The translations under genes were made by a program, and so were the position numbers. From an uncultured Prevotella sp. (GTDB lineage: Bacteria > Bacteroidota > Bacteroidia > Bacteroidales > Bacteroidaceae), in NCBI GenBank assembly GCA_944320195.1, contig CALUGP010000014.1, forward strand, positions 1 through 64,000: a stretch of DNA of 64,000 bases. Reading direction: 5' to 3'. Below, in pieces: positions 17,706-26,198 of this stretch (its first letter is position 1; every line of letters starts with the position of its first letter). Below the pieces are notes generated by a model. It did no database searches and was not told the origin of the DNA. It saw only the letters and a list, made by a program, of their open reading frames with translations.

Positions 17706-19298
17706 ATGGTCTATAAATACGATTTTCTGATAATCGGAGGAGGCGTGGCCGGCATGAGCTACGCTCTCAAGGTGGCCCGGGCGCACAAGGGCAAGATATG
17801 CATCATCTGCAAGACAACGCTCGATGAGGCCAACACCGCCAAGGCGCAAGGCGGCATAGCGTCGGTGACCAACCTCGAAGTGGACAACTTCGACAAGCAT
17901 ATAGAAGACACGATGATTGCCGGCGATTACATTAGCGACCGCCGCGCGGTGGAGCAAGTGGTAAGGAACGCTCCCTCGCAAATCAAGGAACTGGTGCAGT
18001 GGGGCGTGAACTTCGACAAGAAAGAAGACGGCGGATACGACCTTCACCGCGAAGGCGGACACTCCGAGTTCCGCATATTGCACCACGCCGACGACACCGG
18101 CGCCGAGATACAACGCGGGCTTATGGCCGCGGTAAGAGCCAACCCTGACATAGAAATAAAGGAAAACCACTTCGCCGTAGAAGTCATAACGCAGCACCAT
18201 CTCGGCGTGGAGGTGACCCGCCGCACGCCCGACATTGAATGCTACGGAGCCTATGTGCTCAATCCTGACACGCAGAAGGTTGACACTTACCTTAGCAAGG
18301 TAACACTTATGTGTACCGGCGGATGCGGCGCCGTGTATCAGATAACGACCAACCCCATAATATCCACGGGCGACGGAGAGGCCATGGTTTACCGCGCCAA
18401 GGGAACAGTGAAGGACATGGAATTCGTGCAATTCCACCCCACAGCTCTTTACAATCCGCGAGAGACACATCCGGCTTACCTCATCACCGAGGCCATGCGT
18501 GGCTACGGCGGAGTGCTGAGGCTGCCCTCCGGAGAGTCGTTCATGGAGAAATACGACAAGCGCTTGTCCCTCGCGCCGCGCGACATAGTAGCCCGCGCCA
18601 TCGACAAGGAAATGAAAATACATGGAATCGACCATGTCTGCCTGGACGTCACACACAAGGATGCCGAGGAAACGAAGCACCATTTCCCCAACATTTACCA
18701 AAAGTGCCTCTCTCTTGGCATTGACATTACCAAGGAATACATACCCGTGCGCCCGGCAGCTCATTACATGTGTGGAGGAATAAAGGTCGACCTTAACGGC
18801 GAGTCGAGCATCCACCGGCTCTACGCCATTGGCGAATGCTCGTGCACAGGACTTCACGGCGGCAACCGTTTGGCCAGCAATTCGCTGATAGAAGCCGTCG
18901 TTTACGCCGACGCGGCGGCACGCCACAGCCTTGAGCACGTTGCCGAATACGGCTTCAACGACCGTGTTCCGGAATGGAACGACGAGGGAACCATGACCAA
19001 CGAGGAGAAGATTCTCATAACACAAAGCGTAAAAGAGGTGGGCGAGATAATGAGCAACTACGTCGGAATAGTGCGCAGCGACCTCCGACTGAAACGTGCA
19101 TGGGACCGCCTTGACCTGCTTTACGAGGAAACCGAAGCACTATTCAAGCGCGTAAAGGCCAGCCGCGACATTTGCGAACTGCGCAACATGATCAACGTCG
19201 GATACCTTATCACGCGCCAGGCGATAGAGCGCAAGGAATGCCGAGGACTGCATTTCACGCTTGATTACCCTCTGCACGCATACGACAAGCAGGCTTGA
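17706..19298 (+). CDS. nadB: L-aspartate oxidase
   Basis: Oxidises L-aspartate to iminoaspartate with FAD, first step of de novo NAD synthesis. The N-terminal Rossmann fold has GGGVAG (11-16); then the flavoprotein signature AKAQGGIAS (about 50), the active-site stretch FHPTALY and the ARAIDKEM/HYMCGG regions of the fumarate reductase/aspartate oxidase family. 530 aa is typical. SdhA/FrdA is excluded by length and by the REGGHS motif. nadA and nadC are not adjacent here. Followed by a clear terminator. Confidence 0.95.
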   Translation: MVYKYDFLIIGGGVAGMSYALKVARAHKGKICIICKTTLDEANTAKAQGGIASVTNLEVDNFDKHIEDTMIAGDYISDRRAVEQVVRNAPSQIKELVQWGVNFDKKEDGGYDLHREGGHSEFRILHHADDTGAEIQRGLMAAVRANPDIEIKENHFAVEVITQHHLGVEVTRRTPDIECYGAYVLNPDTQKVDTYLSKVTLMCTGGCGAVYQITTNPIISTGDGEAMVYRAKGTVKDMEFVQFHPTALYNPRETHPAYLITEAMRGYGGVLRLPSGESFMEKYDKRLSLAPRDIVARAIDKEMKIHGIDHVCLDVTHKDAEETKHHFPNIYQKCLSLGIDITKEYIPVRPAAHYMCGGIKVDLNGESSIHRLYAIGECSCTGLHGGNRLASNSLIEAVVYADAAARHSLEHVAEYGFNDRVPEWNDEGTMTNEEKILITQSVKEVGEIMSNYVGIVRSDLRLKRAWDRLDLLYEETEALFKRVKASRDICELRNMINVGYLITRQAIERKECRGLHFTLDYPLHAYDKQA

Positions 19299-19349
19299 CG
19301 GCCGTCACCTGTCCGCTGGATTTTTTTAGTTTGATTATTATTTCAGCCG

Positions 19350-19390
19350 CGCCCTGCCGTTTCCAAAGACATGGCAGGGCGTTTTTGTTT
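19350..19390 (+). terminator. terminator after nadB
   Basis: Perfect 9-bp GC-rich stem CGCCCTGCC/GGCAGGGCG (19350-19358 and 19373-19381) followed by TTTTTGTTT. Confidence 0.88.
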
Positions 19391-19455
19391 GTCTGAATTG
19401 GCGTTGCTGATTGTCGCGAAATGCCCCAAATGTGCGTGAACTGCGGCTTTTTGTG

Positions 19456-20394
19456 TCAGCGCAACATTATTATGCGCCTGAGAATCAAGCCCTTGTAAGC
19501 CCTGCGCATGTCTTCTGGCAGGAACGAGCGGTCAATAAGCCAGAACCATTGGGGCAGCGCACGGCCGAAGCGCCGCGCCATGTTGTCAATCACTTTGGCG
19601 TCAACACCCGACGACGTGATTGACTTTATGAAGTCGTCGCGGCGCAATTTGCGCTTCTTCCCGTTAAGAGTGAGTGCCAGCTCCTCGTTGTCCTCAGGCA
19701 TGGCAAGGTGCGTTGAGAGCATGTCGTAGGCAGGAGTCAGCGTATATCCGGCACCGTCAGGATTGTAGAGCGAGAAGTTCTTTAGGTGCATGTCGGCGTT
19801 GCCGGTGATCCATGAGAACACCACCACTTCCCAGAAATTCACCACGTCAAGTTGCGGAGCGGCTGAATAGCGGCGTATAGCCTTTGCTATCTGTTCGTAA
19901 GAGCCCTTGTATTTGTACTCGGTAAGGCGTTCTGTAAGCTGGCACATGTCCTCCATCGGCACCTTCGAGCCGTCGTCACGCCTGTCCACGCGGCGCGTTA
20001 TGTAACACAGTTCGCCGTCGCGGAAACGTATCAAGGCATGCGGCACGGTGGCTATGCGCGCCGCTTCGGCCATGTGCATGGTCACGTCCTCAAGCTCGGG
20101 CAGCGCCCGGTAAGTGTCGGTCTGCGGCTTCAGGATGAACTTGCCCCATAATCCCACTATCGTAAAACGGTCCGGCCGGTTGCGCCCTCCCTTGTCTATG
20201 TCAAGCGAAAGCTTGGCTTGCACACCCGTCAGAGTGGTCTGCGCACGTACAACCTTGCGCGCAAGGTCGCCCAACTGGGAGCGCACATAAGGCAGGCTTG
20301 GCACGCCTTTCGTTCCGAAGAACTTGCGTGCGCAGGCCGGATGATAATCCTTTTGTCCTTCTTTAAGGTCTTTGTAACAGAATAAGCACTTCAC
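19456..20394 (-). CDS. HipA-type kinase core (HipT-like)
   Basis: Serine/threonine kinase toxin of the HipA family lacking the usual N-subdomain, which is encoded separately just upstream. Seen: an N-terminal CxxC...HxxxC motif (Cys3, Cys6, His18, Cys21), possibly zinc-binding; the glycine-rich loop segment TLTGVQAK (54-61); ATP-site Lys89; YITRRVDRR; catalytic loop ITGNADMHLKNFSL with Asp201 and Asn206; and the Asp224 metal motif (PAYDML). All kinase residues are present, so it should be active. Start is GTG at 20394. HipA relatives phosphorylate aminoacyl-tRNA synthetases; the target here is unknown. Third gene of hipB-hipS-hipT. Confidence 0.88.
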   Translation of the reverse strand: MKCLFCYKDLKEGQKDYHPACARKFFGTKGVPSLPYVRSQLGDLARKVVRAQTTLTGVQAKLSLDIDKGGRNRPDRFTIVGLWGKFILKPQTDTYRALPELEDVTMHMAEAARIATVPHALIRFRDGELCYITRRVDRRDDGSKVPMEDMCQLTERLTEYKYKGSYEQIAKAIRRYSAAPQLDVVNFWEVVVFSWITGNADMHLKNFSLYNPDGAGYTLTPAYDMLSTHLAMPEDNEELALTLNGKKRKLRRDDFIKSITSSGVDAKVIDNMARRFGRALPQWFWLIDRSFLPEDMRRAYKGLILRRIIMLR

Positions 20395-20520
20395 TTTTTG
20401 AATTAAGAGTTAAGAGTTTAGAATTAAGAAAGCTGCACTTTTTGAATTAAGAATTAGGAGTTTAAAGTTAAGAAAAACACATCCCGTTGCAACAAATGTG
20501 TCTTTCTTAATTCTTAACTC
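20395..20520. repeat. low-complexity inverted repeat between hipS-like and hipT-like genes
   Basis: Runs of GAATTAAGAGTTTAGAATTAAG type on one side pair with TTCTTAATTCTTAACTCC on the other, forming a long AT-rich hairpin inside the operon. Same class as 46374-46479. It could lower kinase expression relative to the upstream antitoxin-like genes. Confidence 0.7.
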
Positions 20521-20847
20521 CTAATTCTCAATTTCCTCCGGGATGACGCTCACCGCCCCGATACAGTCCTTGCAGCAGGCCAAGAGCAGCGACATGCGGT
20601 CGCGTTGGTCTATTTTCCAGCTGCGTTCGGCTATCCCGAGCAGCCAGCCCTCGGGTATCAGGCCGTCGAAGAAGGGGAAAAGCACTGTGTCGCGATAAGC
20701 TTCTTGCCTTACTGGCAACGTAAGGCTTACCGCCTCAGCACCATCGGATGCGAGGTAGTCGGCGTCATATTCGAACGTATATCCGTTTTCGTCTTCTGTA
20801 AGCCGGCCTGCAAGCCGGTTGTGAAGGTAAACCAATGCGCGTTTCAT
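20521..20847 (-). CDS. HipA N-terminal domain protein (HipS-like)
   Basis: 108-aa stand-alone version of the HipA N-subdomain 1 (couple_hipA family): opens MKRALVYLHNRLAGRL and contains the conserved VSLTLPVRQEAY and FPFFDGLIPEGW stretches. In the E. coli O127 HipBST system the equivalent small protein HipS is the antitoxin that blocks HipT. Here it sits between the HTH gene and the kinase gene, the same order as HipBST. Role as antitoxin is inferred from that comparison; in other Bacteroidetes this split pair is common. Confidence 0.85.
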   Translation of the reverse strand: MKRALVYLHNRLAGRLTEDENGYTFEYDADYLASDGAEAVSLTLPVRQEAYRDTVLFPFFDGLIPEGWLLGIAERSWKIDQRDRMSLLLACCKDCIGAVSVIPEEIEN

Positions 20848-20935
20848 ACAATATCATTTAGTTGACGGGAGACGAGATACAAGCAGACAAGGAGATTGGC
20901 CTTGCCGGTTTGCATATGGTCGCTTGCCGGTTTTT

Positions 20936-21142
20936 TCATAATTCCACGGGGCCTGCCTGCCGTCCGAACAGGCGCAGCACCTGGTTCACCTTGTCCATGC
21001 GCAGTGTCTGTTTGCCCTGCTCCAGCTCGCGTACGAAGCGCAGGCCTACGCCCGCCTTGTCAGCAAGGTCGACTTGCGTCAAGCCGAATTTCCTGCGTGC
21101 GTCTTTCACGAATACCGCTATCGTCAAGTCTTTGTTTTCCAT
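20936..21142 (-). CDS. HipB-like XRE-family repressor
   Basis: 68-aa Cro/C1-type helix-turn-helix protein: FGLTQVDLADKAGVG-LRFVRELEQGK covers both helices and the recognition helix. First gene of the HipB/S/T-like operon, 88 bp before the HipS-like gene. In HipBST, HipB is mainly a DNA-binding autorepressor; a matching palindrome lies 7-33 bp upstream of this start, overlapping the predicted transcription start. Confidence 0.9.
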   Translation of the reverse strand: MENKDLTIAVFVKDARRKFGLTQVDLADKAGVGLRFVRELEQGKQTLRMDKVNQVLRLFGRQAGPVEL

Positions 21143-21148
21143 ACTTAA

Positions 21149-21175
21149 AACATGTAAAGGCGTGTGTTACATGTT
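21149..21175. promoter_or_regulatory. candidate HipB operator
   Basis: Perfect inverted repeat AACATGTAA - 9 bp - TTACATGTT. The half-site centres are 18 bp apart, so they lie on the same face of the helix at roughly two turns. It falls between the -7 box (21178-21185) and the hipB start. Confidence 0.75.
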
Positions 21176-21177
21176 GG

Positions 21178-21185
21178 CAAATATA
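21178..21185 (-). promoter_or_regulatory. -7 box for the hip-like operon
   Basis: TATATTTG on the minus strand, 36 bp before the hipB-like start codon. Confidence 0.6.
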
Positions 21186-21273
21186 CAAAAAAACATTGTA
21201 AATATACCTTTTAGGGTGCAATTTTGTTTATTTTATTCCACTTTATACCTTTTCGGGATGAACGAAAAGTAAA

Positions 21274-21456
21274 AAAGAAGGTGTTGCAAAACTGCAATGC
21301 ATTGCCATTGCAGGGACATAACTCATTATGCCAGCACGTTTCACAGAAACGTATTCCATTGACTTTCAGACTTTTTCGTGTCCATCCGTGGCGTGCGGAC
21401 ATAATGAATAATGTCCCTGCAAGAGCGATTTTCCTAATTTCGGCACACCTTCTCTT
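21274..21456. repeat. TIR element, divergent copy (GGGACATAA family)
   Basis: About 183 bp with imperfect ends AGAAGGTGT / ACACCTTCT. Its interior (CTGCAATGCATTGCCATTGC, GGGACATAACTCATTATG, CCAGCACGTTTC, then ATAATGTCCCTGC) is homologous to the reverse complement of 33731-33912. Fills most of the 322-bp gap between hipB-like and SMR genes. Confidence 0.75.
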
Positions 21457-21464
21457 CACTTAAC

Positions 21465-21788
21465 TCAGTGCGCCAGCTTCAGTCCGATGATGCTTATTAT
21501 GAGCGTTGTGATGAAAAACAGTCGCCAGAATGTTGCCGGTTCCTTGAAGAAGATGATGCCCGCCACAACCGTTCCAACGGCTCCTATGCCCGTCCATACA
21601 GGGTAAGCCGTGCCTATCGGGATGGTGTGCACGGCTTTTGCCAGCAGCACCATGCTCAGCGTAAGGCTGACGATGAAGCCCGCGCACCAGGCCCAGTGTT
21701 CCGTTCCGGCTGTCTCTTTCATCTTGCCCAGGCAAAAGGCGAAGCCCGTCTCGAACATTCCGGCGATTACCAATATAATCCAGTTCAT
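21465..21788 (-). CDS. small multidrug resistance family protein (SugE/Gdx-like)
   Basis: 107 aa with four membrane helices and the essential Glu13 in helix 1 (GMFETGFAF). The helix 2-3 region AVHTIPIGTAYPVWTGIGA is typical of the SugE/Gdx guanidinium-export branch rather than EmrE drug exporters, though the split is not certain from sequence alone. Works as an antiparallel dimer swapping cations for protons. Single gene; no guanidine riboswitch seen upstream. Confidence 0.88.
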   Translation of the reverse strand: MNWIILVIAGMFETGFAFCLGKMKETAGTEHWAWCAGFIVSLTLSMVLLAKAVHTIPIGTAYPVWTGIGAVGTVVAGIIFFKEPATFWRLFFITTLIISIIGLKLAH

Positions 21789-21826
21789 GAATCCTTATTG
21801 TTTGCAATGAGTTGTTTAAGCGCATG

Positions 21827-21857
21827 CAAAGGTACGGAAAACTGTCAGAATTTCAAC
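21827..21857 (-). promoter_or_regulatory. promoter of the SMR gene
   Basis: TACCTTTG (21834-21827) with GTTG 19 bp upstream (21857-21854), one mismatch from TTTG. Confidence 0.55.
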
Positions 21858-21994
21858 CTTGTACGACTGAAAAAAATGCCGCACGTTTCCGTTCGTCTTA
21901 CGAAAAACCACCTCATGCCTTTCCGAAGGGTGCCAATCGCAAACCGCCTGGCCATCATCCACCTGCCTGCAACACGACCCATGCCCTTGTTTCG

Positions 21995-23422
21995 TCACTC
22001 CGTCTCGGCAGAGAACTGCTCTCCGAAGCGATTGGTGAACACCACCTTCACCTTGCCTGAACGCCCATCGGGACGGCAGCGGAACAAGTGGGGAGTATCG
22101 CCGGCGGCAGGATTGCTGCCTTCTTGTGATGCATAAGCCGCGTCCACGCCCGTGAAACGCTCCATCTCGCCCATCGGCCGCCCGTCAAGAAACCACTCCA
22201 CACGGCACCGGGAGTCATAATCCCACACGTTGGCCACGACATAGTCTTCCATCTGAGGATACCCGCCGCGGCCGTAAAGCGCAAACTGGCGGCTCACGGG
22301 CAGGCCCGTAGGCTTGTAATGCCAGCGCAGTTCGTCGCCGTTGACATCAACCACCAGGTATCCGTTGGGAGCTCCGCACCGGTTGACACTTCCCGCCCAC
22401 CACGCGCCGCAGGCTGCGCCTATGTTGTGCTGATACAGGTTTTCATTCACCTCCACGTTCTGGTAAAAATGCGTATGCCCGCAAAACACATGCACGCGAT
22501 ACCCCTCAAGCACTTCGGCCAGCTTCCCGGCGTTGCGCATATTGTCTGTGTTGTTCACCGTGTTCCATCCGGGCGCATGCATGTTAAGCAGCACGAGCGT
22601 CCCCTTCGGCACATAGCTCAGGTCGTTCTTCAGCCATTCCAGCTGCGCGCCCGTCATGCCCTCGATGTAATGCCTGCCGCCTACGTAGTTGATGTTCTTC
22701 ATCGTTACCACGTGCGCCTTGCCTATGTTGAACGAGTAGTCGGTAGGTCCGAAATGCCTGTTATACTCCATCTCGCCATACACCGGAGTACCCAGCTGCA
22801 TGTTGTGAAGATCTTGCCAGCGCTCGTCGAAGTCATGGTTGCCTATGCATTGGAACATCGTCATGCCGGTATTCCTTATCGAGGCGACATAGTCTTTGAA
22901 CAAAGGCATGTTGTCAAAGACAATGTCGCCAAGCGCAACGCCTACCACTTCGCGCTTACGCTTCAGCGAGTCAACGGTGTGGCGGATGTCGGCCATGGTC
23001 TCTGTCTGCCACCGGCGCATGTCGCCGCTGTCGCATACCTGGGGGTCGGATATGGCTATGTAATAGAAGCTTTCAGACGGCTTGCTTCTCCGTTCAAGCA
23101 CAAACGTGTGCCCTCCATCGGCAACAGCCTTGCCTACCGGCACATAAAAGCCGGCGGCCACACCGCCTGTTGAAGGCAGACGGAAGTCAGCCGGAGTGGA
23201 TATGGATATGTACTTGCAAGTAAGAGTGTCGGTAAGCAGCGACCAGCGGCCGTCTTCTCCGGTGAGCGTAAACCGCATGCCATTGTTTACCACCACGCCT
23301 GCAATGCCTTTGCCCGACTCGTCGAGCACCCTGCCCGACACGTTGAAAACCGTCTGCCGGGCCACGCCGCCGCTCATAAGGGCAATGCCGAGCAGCAATA
23401 CGAATAATGCCTTTACCTTCAT
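21995..23422 (-). CDS. secreted calcineurin-like metallophosphoesterase
   Basis: 475 aa, exported by a signal peptide ending near residue 22. An N-terminal beta-sandwich (about 25-110, carboxypeptidase-regulatory-like) is followed by the metallophosphoesterase domain with all metal motifs: Asp126-Pro-Gln (the Gln replaces the His of DxH, as in this subgroup), GDIVFDN (Asp166), GNHDFD (Asn195-His196), NMHAPGW (His282) and GHTHFY (His316, His318), then a C-terminal beta domain (about 350-475). ATG 23422 starts at the signal peptide; a longer reading adds 14 unconvincing residues. Substrate unknown. Confidence 0.88.
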   Translation of the reverse strand: MKVKALFVLLLGIALMSGGVARQTVFNVSGRVLDESGKGIAGVVVNNGMRFTLTGEDGRWSLLTDTLTCKYISISTPADFRLPSTGGVAAGFYVPVGKAVADGGHTFVLERRSKPSESFYYIAISDPQVCDSGDMRRWQTETMADIRHTVDSLKRKREVVGVALGDIVFDNMPLFKDYVASIRNTGMTMFQCIGNHDFDERWQDLHNMQLGTPVYGEMEYNRHFGPTDYSFNIGKAHVVTMKNINYVGGRHYIEGMTGAQLEWLKNDLSYVPKGTLVLLNMHAPGWNTVNNTDNMRNAGKLAEVLEGYRVHVFCGHTHFYQNVEVNENLYQHNIGAACGAWWAGSVNRCGAPNGYLVVDVNGDELRWHYKPTGLPVSRQFALYGRGGYPQMEDYVVANVWDYDSRCRVEWFLDGRPMGEMERFTGVDAAYASQEGSNPAAGDTPHLFRCRPDGRSGKVKVVFTNRFGEQFSAETE

Positions 23423-23451
23423 TTCGCGTAAACCTATGTTATTGTTTACGG

Positions 23452-23459
23452 CAAAGGTA
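23452..23459 (-). promoter_or_regulatory. -7 box for the phosphoesterase gene
   Basis: TACCTTTG on the minus strand 30 bp before the start; no TTTG at -33. The following bases 23500-23595 hold an imperfect inverted repeat of the AATTAAGAAC type that separates this gene from buk. Confidence 0.45.
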
Positions 23460-23602
23460 ACCACCGTTTTTTACAATAAGGATGCGGGGAAAAGACAAAA
23501 CAATTAAGAACAAAGTGCCAAGAACCAAGAAAACGCCCGTGTTGCAATCATCAGCAAGCCATTACGTTCTTGATCCTTGACTCTTAATTATTGGTTTGGC
23601 AG

Positions 23603-24661
23603 TCATTCGTATTCCAGCAAAGGCAGCTCTCCGCGCAACACTCCGAGGGCGTTGTATGCCAGAGAGCCCATCTCGTTCTCGCCCGGCATGACGACGACCG
23701 GGGCGAGATAGTCTATCTGCCGTTTCAGCAGAGACATGCAATAGTCGCTGTGGGCGATGCCTCCGGTAAGGATTATCGCCTCCACCTGCCCCGTCATGGC
23801 AACGTACATGGCGCCGATCTGCTTGGCAATGGTGTACAGCATGGCGGCCAGCACCTCGCGGTAAGGCTCCTCGCCGGCGGCCGCCTTGCGGTCGATGGTT
23901 ATCATGTCTGTCTCTCCCAGCAACGCGGCCAGCCCTCCCTTGCCGCTTATCATCTGCTTGATCTGCTTCTTGGTGTACATTCCGCTGAAGCACACGTCCA
24001 CCAACTGGCCCGACGGCACGGTGCCGGCGCGCTCGGGCGAGAAGGGGCCTTCGCCGTCGAGGGCGTTGTTAACGTCGACCACGCGGCCGTCAACGTGCGC
24101 CCCTACGGATATGCCTCCGCCTATGTGGGCCACTATCAGGCGCATCTCCTCATACTTCCTGCCTGCCGACGCGGCGTACTTGCGCGCCACGGCCTTTTGG
24201 TTGAGGGCGTGGAAAATGGACTTGCGGTCTATGCCGGGGAAGCCCGTATAGCGGGCCTCGGGCCTCATCTCGTCCACCACGACGGGGTCGGCTATGAACG
24301 CCGGGCAGCCGCACTGTCCGGCTATCTCGGCCGCAATGAGCGCCCCCAGGTTGCATGCGTGCTCGCGTTCGGCGTGCACAAGGTCATGCTTCATCAGTTC
24401 GTTGACGGCGTAGACGCCACCCTTGAGCGGCTTGGTAAGGCCGCCACGCCCTATGACGGCATCGAAATCAAGCTCTATGCCGTCCTTGCGCAGGCGCTCC
24501 ATGATGAAGTCGCGGCGATATTCGTACTGGTCGCTTATGCGGTGGAAGGCCGCCAGCTCGCTGACATGATGGTGTGCGCCGGTCATCCAGACGGGCTTTT
24601 CGTCTTCATAGACGGCAACCTTCGTTGATGTGGAACCGGGGTTTATGACTAGTATTCGCAT
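23603..24661 (-). CDS. buk: butyrate kinase
   Basis: ASKHA-fold acyl kinase making butyrate (or isobutyrate/other short acids) and ATP from butyryl phosphate. Family landmarks: LVINPGSTSTKVA at the start, GRGGLTKPLKGG, the HIGGGISVGAHVDG phosphate loop (about 176-190) and IILTGGIAHS near the C-terminus. 352 aa matches the family. Preceded in the same transcript by ptb, from which it is separated by about 110 bp containing an inverted repeat. Acetate kinase is excluded by length and motif spacing. Confidence 0.94.
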   Translation of the reverse strand: MRILVINPGSTSTKVAVYEDEKPVWMTGAHHHVSELAAFHRISDQYEYRRDFIMERLRKDGIELDFDAVIGRGGLTKPLKGGVYAVNELMKHDLVHAEREHACNLGALIAAEIAGQCGCPAFIADPVVVDEMRPEARYTGFPGIDRKSIFHALNQKAVARKYAASAGRKYEEMRLIVAHIGGGISVGAHVDGRVVDVNNALDGEGPFSPERAGTVPSGQLVDVCFSGMYTKKQIKQMISGKGGLAALLGETDMITIDRKAAAGEEPYREVLAAMLYTIAKQIGAMYVAMTGQVEAIILTGGIAHSDYCMSLLKRQIDYLAPVVVMPGENEMGSLAYNALGVLRGELPLLEYE

Positions 24662-24775
24662 ATCTTTTCAATTCATATTTCACGTTTTCTTTGATTCATA
24701 ACCCATAATTCATAACTCACAATCAGGCTACGCCGCCGCGCAGCCGCCAACTAATCATGAATCATGAATCGCGCA
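24662..24775. repeat. inverted repeat between ptb and buk
   Basis: Repeats of TTCATAAC/ATAATTCAT on one side and AATCATGAATCATGAATC on the other can pair around a GC-rich centre (GGCTACGCCGCCGCGCAGCC). It lies inside the ptb-buk unit and is of the same low-complexity class as 46374-46479. Confidence 0.6.
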
Positions 24776-25690
24776 TTATGAATCATGCATTACGCAGGCC
24801 ATGGCCAGGCTGTAGAACTTTGACTCGCACGAGTCGGCCCTTGAGGCTACCACCACGGGCGCCGTTGTGCCGCAAAGCATGCCCGCCGTCTCTGCGCCGG
24901 CGAAGAGAGTGAGGGTCTTGTAGAACACGTTGCCCGACTCGATGTTGGGAAACACCAGCACGTCGGCGCTTCCCACAACGGGCGACGACATTCCCTTTAT
25001 CTGTCCGCTCTCGGTGTCGAGGGCCGTCTTTACGTCCATAGGGCCGTCCACGAGCACGTCGCCGTAACGGGCCTCTGAGGCGCGGCGCTTCAGTTCCATA
25101 TAATACAATGTGTGCGGAAACTTGTCGCTCACTTTCTCGGTGAAGTTTATCAGGGCCACGCGCGGACACGCCGTGCCCAGCACCCGGCTCACTCCTGCGG
25201 AATAACCGAGTATCGCGTCAAACTGTTCAAGCGTGGGACGGGGTATCACGGCGGCGTCGGCGAACACCAGCATCTTGCCGTATGCCGGTATGTATGTCGC
25301 CGTGACGTGGCTCAGCACCGCGCCCTTGCGCAGCAGCCCGTGCTCTTTGTCAAGCACCGCGTGCAGCAGGTTGTCCGTATTGATGGTGCCTTTCATCAGC
25401 ACGTCGGCCTCGCCGGCCCTGACCACAGCCACCGCCCGGCGCGCAGCGCCGTCATTAGTGGACTCTATGATTATCTCTACCCGGCCGGGGTATTGCCCCT
25501 TCATGGCGGCGAAGTCTGGCGTACACTCGCCGGCACACACCAGCACGAAGTCGGCGAAGCCTTCCTTCAGGCCACGCTCTACGACGTATCTTGTATGCGA
25601 ATCGGCCGGGCACACCATCGCCACACGCTTCCGCCTGCCAGTTTCAGAGAGGCGGGCCAGCAGTCCGTCGAAGTTTCGTATCAGATTCAT
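24776..25690 (-). CDS. ptb: phosphate butyryltransferase
   Basis: Phosphotransacetylase-family enzyme converting butyryl-CoA (or branched acyl-CoA) and phosphate to acyl phosphate, the substrate of the next gene's kinase. Typical features: DVLMKGTINTDNLLHAVL (about 96-113), the AVIPRPTLEQ stretch, LVDGPMDVKTALD and VLVFPNIESGNVFYK. 304 aa fits Ptb rather than the longer Pta. A consensus promoter lies directly upstream. Together with buk it yields ATP during short-chain fatty acid formation. Confidence 0.92.
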   Translation of the reverse strand: MNLIRNFDGLLARLSETGRRKRVAMVCPADSHTRYVVERGLKEGFADFVLVCAGECTPDFAAMKGQYPGRVEIIIESTNDGAARRAVAVVRAGEADVLMKGTINTDNLLHAVLDKEHGLLRKGAVLSHVTATYIPAYGKMLVFADAAVIPRPTLEQFDAILGYSAGVSRVLGTACPRVALINFTEKVSDKFPHTLYYMELKRRASEARYGDVLVDGPMDVKTALDTESGQIKGMSSPVVGSADVLVFPNIESGNVFYKTLTLFAGAETAGMLCGTTAPVVVASRADSCESKFYSLAMACVMHDS

Positions 25691-25709
25691 GGTTGGTAAG
25701 ATTTGCCTG

Positions 25710-25740
25710 CAAATTTAGTAAAAGTATGGATACAAGCAAA
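25710..25740 (-). promoter_or_regulatory. ptb-buk promoter
   Basis: TTTG (25740-25737), 19-bp spacer, TAAATTTG (25717-25710), 20 bp before the ptb start codon. Confidence 0.78.
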
Positions 25741-25951
25741 ATAAATAAGGATTAATAACTTGTTTTAGAACTCCTTGTCACTGTTTTTACGGACAACGAC
25801 GCACATGTCACAAAGCAACCATATACAGCGCGTTTACCGCCCGTCAGCCGCGCCGCGCTGACAAAACAGCGGCAACAAAACGCATTTGCCGGCAAAAAGA
25901 AAGTTGCGGTTTGTAACATCCCGGCAAAGCCTTGCCGTCTTGGCGCTTTGC

Positions 25952-26036
25952 AGAAGACGGCAAAACGCATACCAAAAGGCCACCTTTTACAACGCGAAAG
26001 ACGGCCTTTTACGATGCAAAAGGCCACCTTTTGCAT
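25952..26036. repeat. GACGGCC palindromic repeat array 5
   Basis: Three to four units, two of them in the variant AAAGGCCACCTTTT. Located in the 508-bp gap between the ptb promoter and the histidine kinase stop; the rest of that gap shows nothing I can name. Confidence 0.8.
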
Positions 26037-26198
26037 CGTAAGCAAAGGCAGCCGATATCGTTACAATATAAATCAAAAACCGCGACCGGACATGCAGAAT
26101 GCAAGCAGAAGCACCGCTTCCAGTTACAGTTTTCAGCGTCCCAACAAGCACACCGCCGCGTTTGCCGCCTGCATCATGCCCAGACAATGCCGCAAGGC

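Noticed and set aside
17589-19025. 478-codon minus-strand frame opposite nadB
   Set aside because: Antisense shadow of a well-supported gene; no signal, no family features.
21789-21994. Guanidine riboswitch ahead of the SMR gene
   Set aside because: Only about 40 bp of leader exist after the promoter and no conserved riboswitch elements were found.
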